Source: an uncultured Prevotella sp. (GTDB lineage: Bacteria > Bacteroidota > Bacteroidia > Bacteroidales > Bacteroidaceae). Taken from it: 14,643 nt of DNA. The stretch lies in contig USSF01000056.1 of NCBI GenBank assembly GCA_900557405.1, positions 1-14,643 of the forward strand, written 5' to 3'. Below, one piece after another: positions 1 to 7,746 of the stretch. A model generated the notes under the pieces. It was given only the letters and a program-made list of their open reading frames with translations, had not been told where the DNA came from and searched no databases. The stretch's first letter is position 1. Each line of letters starts with the position of its first letter. The position numbers and the translations under genes are program-made.

Positions 1-2950
1 CGCTGTATGCCACGGTCTCGCCCTCGGAGAGAGTCACTGTGGCGCCAGCCAGACCAGCTTCCCTGTATACCACCTTACCGTCTACCTTCACGGTAATCAT
101 ACCCAATGAGATATTCTGTGCTCCGGCTGTATTCACGTCGATGTTCTCTGCCGTGTAGTTCTTGTATCCGTCGGCTGTCACGGTGAGCGTATATATCTTC
201 TTCGTCTGGATTACAGGGAATGAGAAAGCACCCGTATCGTCCGTCTTGCCTGTGTATATCACGTCACCGCTTGTCAGTGTGACTGTTGCGTTTGCGACGC
301 CGGTCTCACCGCATTTCACGGTTCCTGCGAACGTTACCGGTTCGGATGTTATCTCGAGGGTAGTGATAGGCAGATACGCCTTGTTTGTACCGAATGCGCC
401 ATCACCTATTTTCTGGTTCACGAGTTTGTACTTGTCGTTTCCGTTCTCGTCCTTTGTCTGGTCTGAAGGATAGGTGACGCTTACCCACTTTCCCTTATTG
501 CTTCTTATGTATGTGCTTACACGCAATGCTGATGTTCCGTCCCATACGATAGGCTCCGTGAACTTCACTTCGCTTACGATGTCTTCGGTTACCTTCAGGC
601 TGAGGTCTACATTATTCAGCAGCTCGTAGGTCTTCAGGGACTCAGTATTCTCGCCCGGCACATAAGATGCCTCGTCAACAAGACCGATGCTTAGGGTCTG
701 TTCCATGCCCAGCATGTCTTTGCTGCCGTTAGGCTTGCCCGTATATGATATTCCGGTAATCTTGTCGCCAGCCTGCAATCCATACTGCTGCAGCATCTCT
801 ACAGGATAATAGAAATCACAGGTTCCGCCATTGGCGTTGTCGGCATTCATCCAGTAGAATGCGTTGTTCGTGGCGATCTTGCCGGCAGCGAGGTCGCCGA
901 TTACCTTCTTGGAAACGGCTGTCTCCTCATTGATTGTCACATCGTTCTCAGTTGTAGAAAGCGTGAATCCGTCTGTTGTGTTCGCAAACTTCGCATAGAG
1001 TTTCAGGGCTCCTGCGGCGTGAGGGGTGAACCTGAATGTGTATGTGGTGTCAGTTCCGGCAGAGAATTTTCCTGCCTCAGCTGTTGCCACCACCTCTTCG
1101 CCTGCATAGAGCGACATGGTGTAGGAGTCTGCCTCCTCATCGTTGGCTGAGATGTTCTTGATGGTCACCTTTGCCTCATACTCGTTGTTCACGATACCCG
1201 TTGCCGGCATCTTCACGTCGCTGACGATAAGGTCGTGCGCCACGCTCACCTTCTCGAAACCATAGAGGTTGTCGATACATGTATATCCTGCGCCGAAGCC
1301 GATATAGTAGTTTCCGGCCGGGATATTGTCAAGGATGTAGGTGGTGAGCGCTCCGAAATAGTAGTTGTAGTTGGCGCGCAGCGAACTCATCTCTTCCGAC
1401 GGGATGGTCTTTGCCAATGTCCAGTTCTGACGGTCCTTTGAGTAGTACACCTTCAGATATACATCCTCGCCTGATGTGCTGTTGCTTGTGCGACCGGCGT
1501 CGAAGCTCATCTTCTCGCCCTCGTTCACCTTCAGCAGCGGCGTGATGAACTTGGTTTCCTTGTCGCGTCGGCCGTTGGAAGCCATATATACGTTATCGCC
1601 CGAAGTGTAGTCGCGCTGTGCTATCTTCCAGTTCTCTTCCATATAGGCGCCTTCCTGTGCACTGTTGCTCTCGAAGTTCTCGTAATACTTCGTTGCGTCG
1701 CGCACGGTTCCGGATACGGCGAACGTAAAGTCGTCCACTCCCTCTCCCTTCACGGTCACATTGCCGCCGTATATGCCAGGCACGTCAACCGGCAGCGTGA
1801 TGTTGAATTCCTGCTTCTTGTGCGCCTCTATCGTAGCCGGTAGTGTAAGGTCCTGGGTGAATCCCTCAGGCAGAACAATCTCCGTCACCTTGAGCGGAGC
1901 CGCTCCCGCATTCTGTATGTAGAATTTCTTGGATGTAGTCTCGCTGACCATTCCGTACGGGAAGCTCTCCCCCGCATCGAAGTTATAGTCCTTCTCGTTG
2001 CGCATCTTTATCTTCGGCAGATAAGCCACCGGCTCAAGCCATGCTCCGCTGATGCTCTTCTTGTTGAAGTTCTCCATCACGTCATAGCGTGCCCGTTCTG
2101 AGTGTGTGGCGTAGTCGAGTGTGGTCTGGATAGCCACCGTTGCCTCTGCGCCCAGATCCAGCGTCTCGGCTATAGGCACTGTGAACAATGGTGCCTCCGG
2201 ATGGTCTCTCTTTATAATGCTCACGCTGTAGTTCTCCATTCCCGGAGTCAATGCCACGTCGCCCGTATTCTTCACCTTCACCGTGAAATGGACAGGGAAC
2301 TTGCCGTCTGCTGTACAGTCCGGTTCCGATGAACCCTTGTTTATGAATGTAGAGAGGGTCACTGCCTTCTGCAGTTCGTATTCTACCTGTTCTGCCTCGA
2401 AGTCATCAATCGTCACGTCGTTGCAACGGATTCCGATGAGCTTTCCTTCCTGTGCCGGTATCTCCACCTTGATGAAGTCACTCGTGTTAAGGGCGGAAAT
2501 GTCCACTTCAATCTGTGCGCCCATAGTATATGTGGTGCCTTTCTGCGTCACCTCATAGAATTTGATGGTGCTTGATCCATAGTTCTTCTTCACGTAGATG
2601 CTCGACTTACCAGTGATTTTTGGTGTCACAAGCAGGTCGTTCACCTCCTTGCTGTCCGACCAGGAACCGATTTTCTGCGTGCCGACCTTCAAGGCTCCAG
2701 TCCCGTCGCGTCCGGCTTTTGCAAAATAAGTATAATCCACATAGGCAGTGTTGGTATAGTAGTCGTCATCTTCATAGTCATAGGATTCGACCTTGTGTCC
2801 CCAACCTGTGCCTACCTTGAAGTCGTGAGCCTTTGTTGAGATGGTTGTGTTGAAATCCATCTTGTAGTTGGTCACAACATCTGCTTCTGCCACATTCACG
2901 CCACACAACAGTGCGAGCATAAATGCAATAAAGTAATTAATCTGTTTCAT
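1..2950 (-). CDS. Giant secreted choice-of-anchor J / adhesin-like protein (3' end outside window)
   Basis: The minus frame from ATG at 2950 is open to the window edge: about 983 residues, no stop, C-terminus missing. The start gives a signal peptide (MKQINYFIAFMLALLCG..., likely cut after AEA near residue 23). By eye the domains are: a choice-of-anchor J-like (cleaved-adhesin-type) beta domain at about 24-188, ending in a GIRCNDVTIDDF motif; a CARDB-like domain at 190-305; a choice-of-anchor D-like domain at 315-413; a second, more typical J domain at 418-566 (YENFES..., ending FGAGYTCIDNLYGFE); a CARDB-like domain at 567-665; a beta sandwich at 670-865; and one full plus one partial carboxypeptidase-regulatory-like repeat at 868-945 and from 950. 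Family knowledge points to an exported surface or secreted protein that binds substrates or other cells. The missing C-terminus would show whether it carries a type IX sorting tail. It has its own promoter and no operon partner in view. Exact function is unknown. Confidence 0.88.
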   Translation of the reverse strand, partial: MKQINYFIAFMLALLCGVNVAEADVVTNYKMDFNTTISTKAHDFKVGTGWGHKVESYDYEDDDYYTNTAYVDYTYFAKAGRDGTGALKVGTQKIGSWSDSKEVNDLLVTPKITGKSSIYVKKNYGSSTIKFYEVTQKGTTYTMGAQIEVDISALNTSDFIKVEIPAQEGKLIGIRCNDVTIDDFEAEQVEYELQKAVTLSTFINKGSSEPDCTADGKFPVHFTVKVKNTGDVALTPGMENYSVSIIKRDHPEAPLFTVPIAETLDLGAEATVAIQTTLDYATHSERARYDVMENFNKKSISGAWLEPVAYLPKIKMRNEKDYNFDAGESFPYGMVSETTSKKFYIQNAGAAPLKVTEIVLPEGFTQDLTLPATIEAHKKQEFNITLPVDVPGIYGGNVTVKGEGVDDFTFAVSGTVRDATKYYENFESNSAQEGAYMEENWKIAQRDYTSGDNVYMASNGRRDKETKFITPLLKVNEGEKMSFDAGRTSNSTSGEDVYLKVYYSKDRQNWTLAKTIPSEEMSSLRANYNYYFGALTTYILDNIPAGNYYIGFGAGYTCIDNLYGFEKVSVAHDLIVSDVKMPATGIVNNEYEAKVTIKNISANDEEADSYTMSLYAGEEVVATAEAGKFSAGTDTTYTFRFTPHAAGALKLYAKFANTTDGFTLSTTENDVTINEETAVSKKVIGDLAAGKIATNNAFYWMNADNANGGTCDFYYPVEMLQQYGLQAGDKITGISYTGKPNGSKDMLGMEQTLSIGLVDEASYVPGENTESLKTYELLNNVDLSLKVTEDIVSEVKFTEPIVWDGTSALRVSTYIRSNKGKWVSVTYPSDQTKDENGNDKYKLVNQKIGDGAFGTNKAYLPITTLEITSEPVTFAGTVKCGETGVANATVTLTSGDVIYTGKTDDTGAFSFPVIQTKKIYTLTVTADGYKNYTAENIDVNTAGAQNISLGMITVKVDGKVVYREAGLAGATVTLSEGETVAYS

Positions 2951-2992
2951 AAGCAAAAGTTTATGTAAGTTATTATCATTCGTTGGATTTTG

Positions 2993-3023
2993 CAAATTTA
3001 CATTAAATTATTGATAATACAAA
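2993..3023 (-). promoter_or_regulatory. Bacteroidetes promoter for the choice-of-anchor J gene
   Basis: On the minus strand TTTG (3023-3020) is followed by exactly 19 nt and then TAAATTTG (3000-2993). This matches the Bacteroidetes primary-sigma consensus TTTG-N19-TAnnTTTG. Transcription would start near 2985, giving a 5' leader of about 35 nt before the ATG at 2950. This is one of the two best promoter matches in the window. Confidence 0.8.
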
Positions 3024-3109
3024 CAAAAAGTAAACTTTTTATGCCTTACCGTATTAAATTTCTTTTTATTTGTAGATATACACTCTTAATTTGTCACCAG
3101 ATAAAGCAA

Positions 3110-3152
3110 AGAAAAAAAAGAAAGCGCCTGAAGCCGTTGAAGCTTCAGGCGC
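3110..3152 (-). terminator. Rho-independent terminator of trpS
   Basis: A perfect 11-bp stem GCGCCTGAAGC (3124-3134) / GCTTCAGGCGC (3142-3152) has a 7-nt loop. Read on the minus strand, the stem is followed by TTTCTTTTTTTTC (3122-3110). It lies 30 nt past the trpS stop codon and upstream of the next minus-strand promoter, so it separates the two transcription units. Confidence 0.9.
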
Positions 3153-3181
3153 CGCATTAATGCCTATTATAATATGTATAC

Positions 3182-4294
<1,113 letters not shown>

Positions 4295-4305
4295 CTATTG
4301 TTTTG

Positions 4306-4313
4306 CAAAGATA
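4306..4313 (-). promoter_or_regulatory. Proximal trpS -7 box
   Basis: TATCTTTG on the minus strand fits TAnnTTTG and lies 36 nt upstream of the trpS ATG. A weak GTTTTC lies at roughly -33 spacing. The 12 bases around it (4304-4315) recur exactly at 4370-4381. Confidence 0.6.
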
Positions 4314-4361
4314 ATGCAAATGAGCACAATGAAAACTTGTTTTCAAATTGCCGAATGCAGC

Positions 4362-4380
4362 TTATCTTATGCAAAGATAA
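4362..4380 (-). promoter_or_regulatory. Distal trpS -7 box inside a 7-bp dyad
   Basis: A second TATCTTTG (4379-4372) lies 66 bp upstream of the proximal box. It is embedded in the perfect dyad TTATCTT (4362-4368) - 5 nt - AAGATAA (4374-4380). No clear -33 TTTG is present. The dyad could be an operator for a dimeric regulator, but this is inference. Confidence 0.45.
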
Positions 4381-4432
4381 TAAATAATCTGAGACAACGC
4401 CTGTCTTTCCACCAACTTTTCTCATCATACCT

Positions 4433-4471
4433 TATATAATATATATGTTATAAGCATATACCTATTATATA
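4433..4471. repeat. AT-rich imperfect palindrome (possible cruciform)
   Basis: TATATAATA (4433-4441) pairs with TATTATATA (4463-4471). Inside it TATATG (4442-4447) pairs with CATATA (4455-4460), giving a 15-bp stem with a CC bulge and a 7-nt loop. The stem contains almost no G or C and has no U-tract, so it does not look like a terminator. Its role is unknown. Confidence 0.5.
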
Positions 4472-4641
4472 TTGTAGGAAGATGAACAGGGATAAGCCTT
4501 GCCATAATTCGTCCTGTGAGCCTGCGGCTACAGAACGAAGGTCAAGAAACGCTCACGGATCGCACTGATGCACACGGAGTCTTTGACACGGATTTTTTTG
4601 ACCTTTGTTCTTTTCGATGCAAAGGGATTATAAACGGATTT

Positions 4642-4659
4642 GCAAGCGTGAACGCTTGC
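4642..4659. repeat. Small perfect hairpin
   Basis: GCAAGCGT (4642-4649) and ACGCTTGC (4652-4659) are perfect inverse complements with a 2-nt gap. The hairpin lies just upstream of the 37-bp tandem repeat. It has no U-tract on either strand, so its role is unknown. Confidence 0.45.
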
Positions 4660-4671
4660 GGCTGCTGAGAA

Positions 4672-4745
4672 AATGAAGAAACAACGTTCGGCGGCCGGAG
4701 GGAAAGCCAATGAAGAAACGAAGTTCTGCGGCCGAAGGGAAAGCC
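4672..4745. repeat. 37-bp tandem direct repeat, two copies
   Basis: Copies at 4672-4708 and 4709-4745 both begin AATGAAGAAAC and end GGGAAAGCC, with a GCGGCCG core. They differ at four positions by eye. A third, truncated start (AATGAAGAATGA) follows at 4746. The repeat runs straight into the A7CT7 element. Confidence 0.85.
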
Positions 4746-4756
4746 AATGAAGAATG

Positions 4757-4802
4757 AAAAAAACTTTTTTTATTTTTTTACCCTCACACTTACCCTCACA
4801 CA
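4757..4802. repeat. Dispersed 34-bp A7CT7/ACCCTCACAC element, copy 1
   Basis: AAAAAAACTTTTTTT (4757-4771) continues through a T-rich tract to ACCCTCACACT, ending at 4790. It matches 9737-9770 at 33 of 34 positions. Here the end is also duplicated locally: TACCCTCACACT (4779-4790) is followed by TACCCTCACACA (4791-4802). The A7CT7 core is palindromic. Flanking bases differ between the copies, so the 34 bp appear to be the conserved unit. Confidence 0.8.
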
Positions 4803-4898
4803 AAAATCCGTCTTAAATCCCATTTGTCCTGCCAAGGTACAATCAAGAGAAGAATCAAACAAAAATCAAAAAGAAAAAAGTCACTGTAAAGACTTTGG

Positions 4899-5008
4899 AA
4901 TAATAGTACCAGAAAAGTGCAGCTGTCTGGTACCAAGAGTCCAGCTGTCTGGTACCAAGAGTTCAGCTATCTGGTACCAAGAGTTCAGCATAGCTATACT
5001 GACGTATC
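4899..5008. repeat. 22-bp-period tandem array 1 (TGGTACCA core)
   Basis: Three clear units start at 4921, 4943 and 4965. Each reads AGCT(G/A)TCTGGTACCAAGAG and then two or three variable bases; the period is exactly 22 bp. A degenerate unit precedes them (AGTACCAG at 4906-4913) and a partial unit beginning AGC follows at 4987. Each full unit carries the palindrome TGGTACCA, and units 1 and 2 are preceded by C so that CAGCTG is formed. There are no unique spacers, so this is not CRISPR. Confidence 0.85.
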
Positions 5009-5281
5009 ATAGGTCAAGGAGACGAGGAGAAATTATGCGACAAAAGTACGGAACCGACGCTTATACTATATTCGCAGACGTGAATAATCGGTGAATTTGA
5101 GTGAAAAAACTGTGAAATCCGACTTCACGGACATTTTTTTTATGCTTTTCTTCATAAAAGAAGGAAAATAATTCACGGATATTTACAAAAAAACCTCGAT
5201 TTCATCGTAAATAAAAGGCGATTATAAAAAATAGCCATTTTTTTGCAAAAAATATCCTACCGAGTTATTGCCCTCCGTCCG

Positions 5282-5289
5282 TATATTTG
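5282..5289 (+). promoter_or_regulatory. -7 box for the plus-strand secreted-protein gene
   Basis: TATATTTG fits TAnnTTTG. It lies about 95 nt upstream of the preferred ATG at 5384. No TTTG is found at the expected -33 spacing, so this promoter is only half supported. A start site downstream of it would exclude the longer frame starting at 5243. Confidence 0.5.
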
Positions 5290-5383
5290 CAGCGAAAACA
5301 ATTATCAGACGATGAAAGGGGCCTACATCCGACACAAAGGCTCACGACATCACAAAACAATAACAACTTTAAATCCTACACAG

Positions 5384-6712
5384 ATGACGACATTCAAAAA
5401 CTTAGTTGCCCTCGCAATCCTATTGGGATGCAGCGCAACAGCCAGCGCACAGTTTGGCGGACTTGTAAAGAAAGTGAAGAAGGCTGCCACAGAAAAGGTG
5501 GAAAGCAAAGTGAAAGAAGCCAAGAAGGAAGCCAAGCAAAAAGTGGAAAGCAAGGTGACAGGTAAGGTGAACGAAGCTGCCGGAATAGAAGAGAAAAAGG
5601 GTTACGACCCTAACCGCAAGTACACGCCGAGCAAGGAAGCCCTCGCTGCCGACCCACAGCTCAACGACACTACAGTGGAGAAAGGCTTCACCAAGAGCAT
5701 CGGCGAAATCCACGCCTGCTACGAGCAGTTTTCAGACGTGACGCTCTACTCTCCTTATTATACCGATGATGCCAAGCGCTTCTATGGTATAAAAGATGTG
5801 ACCAACAATGACCTCTATTACATTTTCTATAGCACATTCTCGGAGGCTTTGCAGAAAGACTTCAGAACCGGTTATTATTATAACAAATACACCCCGGTCA
5901 ACCTGGCGAACGACCAGATACAGGTACCTTGCGATGAGTTTGTAGTGAATGCATGGACCTGCCGCTTCATTGCCGACCCTAAGTCGGAGACGGCTCTCAA
6001 GGAGTATATCTTTGCCAATACATGGGTCTACTCACCGAACGTGGTGGCAACACGCCACTATGCAATGAAAGACGAGTTGGCTGGCATAATCCGAGATAAC
6101 GTCATACTGCCGAGCAATTTCAAACAAATGCGCTACGACCGCAACAACATGGCTTTCGGACTTGCTCTCAGCGTTACTCCATACGAGCATCTGATGAAAC
6201 TCGCCAACGAATGTGCCAAGGGCATCTCTGACCCGAAGAGCAATGGTTTCTCAAGACTGTTCTACCATCTCGTGCTCAGGAATCTCGTAGACAACTTCCT
6301 GCCGAAACACAATAATGCAAAGGACGACGATACTGTGAGACTTCTGAAAGCGAAGCTCGAATCGCCACGCATCGGAGAACTGTATGACGCTTACCAGAAG
6401 GACTACGTGGAGGCAGTTGCCGAGCCTAAGGGAGTGACCGTAGACGCAAAGACCCGCGCCGAGGGTATCGCAGCAGCGAAGAAATTTGCCGGAGCCGGCT
6501 TCGAGAAAGCTGTGTTCACCAAGAGTTCATGGCAGTCATTCAAGGAGCCGAAATGGCCATATCGCATCACGGCATACGCTCTGCCTATCGCAATCATCAC
6601 CAAGGAGGGTGGCAAGCGCTACGTACAGTACTGCACTCTGACCAAGTCCGCCAACGGTGCCAACTACTTCGTGCAGGCCGGTTCCGACACGAGCAAGCAT
6701 CCGATCAAGTAG
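5384..6712 (+). CDS. Secreted Lys-rich protein of unknown function
   Basis: A 442-residue exported protein. The open frame extends back to 5243, but I chose ATG 5384 because a classic signal peptide begins there (MTTFKNLVALAILLGCSATA, then SA|QFGG) and because a -7 box at 5282 lies inside the longer version. LLGC at residues 13-16 could be a lipobox, but ASA|Q is also a good signal peptidase I site, so lipoprotein versus soluble export is open. Residues 24-70 are a Lys/Glu/Val-rich amphipathic stretch with repeated (K/E)KVESKV segments, probably helical. The remainder (about 74-442) is mixed alpha/beta with many aromatic residues, and I recognise no family. The gene stands alone and convergent to the two-component operon. 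The stop codon falls within an octamer satellite (6708-6771), which is unusual. Confidence 0.85.
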   Translation: MTTFKNLVALAILLGCSATASAQFGGLVKKVKKAATEKVESKVKEAKKEAKQKVESKVTGKVNEAAGIEEKKGYDPNRKYTPSKEALAADPQLNDTTVEKGFTKSIGEIHACYEQFSDVTLYSPYYTDDAKRFYGIKDVTNNDLYYIFYSTFSEALQKDFRTGYYYNKYTPVNLANDQIQVPCDEFVVNAWTCRFIADPKSETALKEYIFANTWVYSPNVVATRHYAMKDELAGIIRDNVILPSNFKQMRYDRNNMAFGLALSVTPYEHLMKLANECAKGISDPKSNGFSRLFYHLVLRNLVDNFLPKHNNAKDDDTVRLLKAKLESPRIGELYDAYQKDYVEAVAEPKGVTVDAKTRAEGIAAAKKFAGAGFEKAVFTKSSWQSFKEPKWPYRITAYALPIAIITKEGGKRYVQYCTLTKSANGANYFVQAGSDTSKHPIK

Positions 6713-6771
6713 ACAAACAGACAAGTAGACAAACAGACGAATAAATAAGCATACGAGTAGACAAGTAGGTT
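6708..6771. repeat. Octamer satellite overlapping the stop codon
   Basis: Eight successive 8-bp units: AGTAGACA, AACAGACA, AGTAGACA, AACAGACG, AATAAATA, AGCATACG, AGTAGACA, AGTAGGTT. This includes a perfect 16-bp duplication AAGTAGACAAACAGAC (6707-6722 and 6723-6738). The TAG stop of the preceding gene (6710-6712) is part of the first unit. Confidence 0.8.
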
Positions 6772-6827
6772 GTCCTGCCAGCCCAAGTGGCATTCCGAAG
6801 GCGACAACTCTCCTTGTCTACTCGTAT
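6751..6827 (+). terminator. Long hairpin, possible terminator of the plus-strand gene
   Basis: ATACGAGTAGACAAG (6751-6765) and CTTGTCTACTCGTAT (6813-6827) are perfect 15-bp inverse complements. GTTGTC (6769-6774) and GACAAC (6803-6808) nest inside. The 3' arm is followed by TTTGTCTATTCC, a weak U-rich tail. The arms share the octamer motif of the adjacent satellite. Confidence 0.5.
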
Positions 6828-6839
6828 TTTGTCTATTCC

Positions 6840-6884
6840 TTAAAAACAAATAGCCCAAGGTCATACGCTTATGACTGGGCTATT
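6840..6884 (-). terminator. Rho-independent terminator on the minus strand
   Basis: AATAGCCCA (6849-6857) pairs with TGGGCTATT (6876-6884), and GTCATA (6860-6865) pairs with TATGAC (6870-6875) around a 4-nt loop. Read on the minus strand, the stem is followed by TGTTTTTA, a good U-tract. It ends the small transcription unit starting near 7016. It may also stop read-through from the two-component operon and, in the opposite direction, from the convergent plus-strand gene. Confidence 0.8.
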
Positions 6885-7008
6885 GTTGATGATGATGATA
6901 ATAACACTGTTTACTATTTACTATTTGCTTTGCTTTTTTATTTTCAATCGGTCTGAAGTTATAACAGAACTGCAGATAGATATTGAATATTGATAGCGTG
7001 TCCCTCAT
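6880..7008 (-). CDS. Putative 42-residue small protein or leader peptide
   Basis: An ORF too short for routine calling runs from ATG 7008 to TAG 6882-6880. The peptide begins MRDTLSIFNIYLQFCYNF, continues RPIENKKAKQ, and ends CYYHHHQQ. No signal peptide or clear membrane segment is seen. What supports it is context: the best-spaced promoter in this intergenic region (7024-7055) ends 15 nt upstream, and the stop codon overlaps the rising arm of a terminator (6849-6884). The three-His end next to a terminator recalls an attenuator leader, but no biosynthetic gene follows on this strand. It could instead be a non-coding RNA with a chance ORF, or a dispersed element. I recognise no family. Confidence 0.4.
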   Translation of the reverse strand: MRDTLSIFNIYLQFCYNFRPIENKKAKQIVNSKQCYYHHHQQ

Positions 7009-7023
7009 GGCTTGTTTGCGATG

Positions 7024-7055
7024 CAAAGGTAGAAACGATTTTCCAAAATGTCAAA
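7024..7055 (-). promoter_or_regulatory. Strong Bacteroidetes promoter firing into the 6840-7016 interval
   Basis: TTTG (7055-7052), a 20-nt spacer and TACCTTTG (7031-7024) on the minus strand form a near-ideal Bacteroidetes promoter. The only things downstream on that strand are the 42-codon ORF and the terminator at 6840-6884. The predicted transcript is about 175 nt. Confidence 0.75.
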
Positions 7056-7062
7056 TCCGACT

Positions 7063-7087
7063 GTTTCAAATTCTTGAATTTGGAAAC
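7063..7087 (-). terminator. Hairpin after the response regulator gene
   Basis: GTTTCAAAT (7063-7071) pairs with ATTTGGAAAC (7078-7087) with one bulged G around a 6-nt loop. It lies 18 nt past the regulator stop codon, but no U-tract follows on the minus strand, so termination here would be weak. Confidence 0.35.
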
Positions 7088-7105
7088 GAAAGTCCCTAAA
7101 ACCTG

Positions 7106-7732
7106 TCAGATATTCGCTTTCCATCCCAGTTCCGTAGCGCGGCTTACCATCTCGGCAGCATTCGAGACACCGAGCTTCTGCATAATGCGGCGGCGATGAA
7201 ACTCCACGGTGTTGACGCTGATGCCGAGCTGCAACGCTATGTCTGCTGACGAAAGGCCAGCCGCCGTGAGGTCCACCACCTGCGTCTCACGACAGGACAA
7301 GCGGTCGGGCTGACGCTTCTGCGAACCGAGCAGTCGGGAGAATGCCGCACTGTAATATCCCTTGCCGTCAAGAAGACTGCCGACGGCAGTGAGCAGTTCG
7401 CCGGCACTGTCGCTCTTCATCACCACAGCCTCCACATCCATCGAGTCAATCTCGCTTACCGACCAAGGCTCCTCGTGCATCGTATACACCACCACCTGCG
7501 TGGCGGGCCGGATATCGCGCACATGCCTTATCAGCGTTGTGCCGCTCTCGCCGTTGAGGTCGAGGTCGGTAATCATTATGTCCACATCATGGCGCACGAG
7601 GATTTCCTCTGCCTCCCCCACCCCGGCGGCATCCATTATGCTTGCGCGGGGAAAGGACGAAGATAGCAGGGCGTGTATGCCCTTCAACACGATGGGATGG
7701 TCGTCAACGATAAGTATTGTAATGGAATCCAT
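7106..7732 (-). CDS. NarL/FixJ-type response regulator with LuxR HTH
   Basis: A 208-residue DNA-binding response regulator. The receiver domain (about 4-120) has the acidic pair D10-D11, the phospho-acceptor D56 (ITDLDLNG), T84 and K106 (VMKSDSA), so all catalytic positions are present. The LuxR-type HTH lies at about 144-205 (LSCRETQVVDLTAAG ... ISVNTVEFHRRRIMQKLGV). I chose ATG 7732, which has AGGA 6 nt upstream and puts the protein start just before the first receiver strand. ATG 7750 overlaps the kinase stop as ATGA and adds six residues (MKTGRT), so it is a real alternative. The longer frame to 7948 overlaps the kinase and is rejected. Phosphorylation by the upstream kinase is expected. 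Target genes are unknown. Confidence 0.95.
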   Translation of the reverse strand: MDSITILIVDDHPIVLKGIHALLSSSFPRASIMDAAGVGEAEEILVRHDVDIMITDLDLNGESGTTLIRHVRDIRPATQVVVYTMHEEPWSVSEIDSMDVEAVVMKSDSAGELLTAVGSLLDGKGYYSAAFSRLLGSQKRQPDRLSCRETQVVDLTAAGLSSADIALQLGISVNTVEFHRRRIMQKLGVSNAAEMVSRATELGWKANI

Positions 7733-7746
7733 AGTCCGTCCTGTTT

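Larger units (their letters stand above)
6713..7105. other. 393-bp intergenic region between convergent genes
   Basis: From left to right it holds the octamer satellite, its long hairpin, a minus-strand terminator, a small ORF, a minus-strand promoter, and the hairpin after the response regulator. Every part of it is accounted for by one of these features except about 30 nt on either side. Confidence 0.7.

Noticed and set aside
4757..4790. Rho-independent terminator from the A7CT7 palindrome
   Set aside because: The stem would be only A-T pairs with almost no loop, and an identical element sits at a second site not adjacent to a gene end.
4528..4803. 91-codon minus-strand frame
   Set aside because: It is translated 37-bp repeat and poly-A/T tract; no promoter or homologous character.
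4899..5008. CRISPR array
   Set aside because: Units are contiguous at 22 bp with no unique spacers, and no cas genes are present.
4747..5094. 115-codon plus-strand frame
   Set aside because: It starts in the A7CT7 element and reads through the 22-bp array, so its apparent protein is translated repeat sequence (FFTLTLTLTQ, repeated SGTK/WYQE).
5243..5383. 47-residue N-terminal extension of the plus-strand secreted protein
   Set aside because: It would put a signal peptide in the middle of the protein and it contains the likely promoter -7 box at 5282-5289.
6840..7008. His-operon attenuator
   Set aside because: Only three His codons and no biosynthetic gene downstream on the same strand; kept as an unexplained small unit instead.
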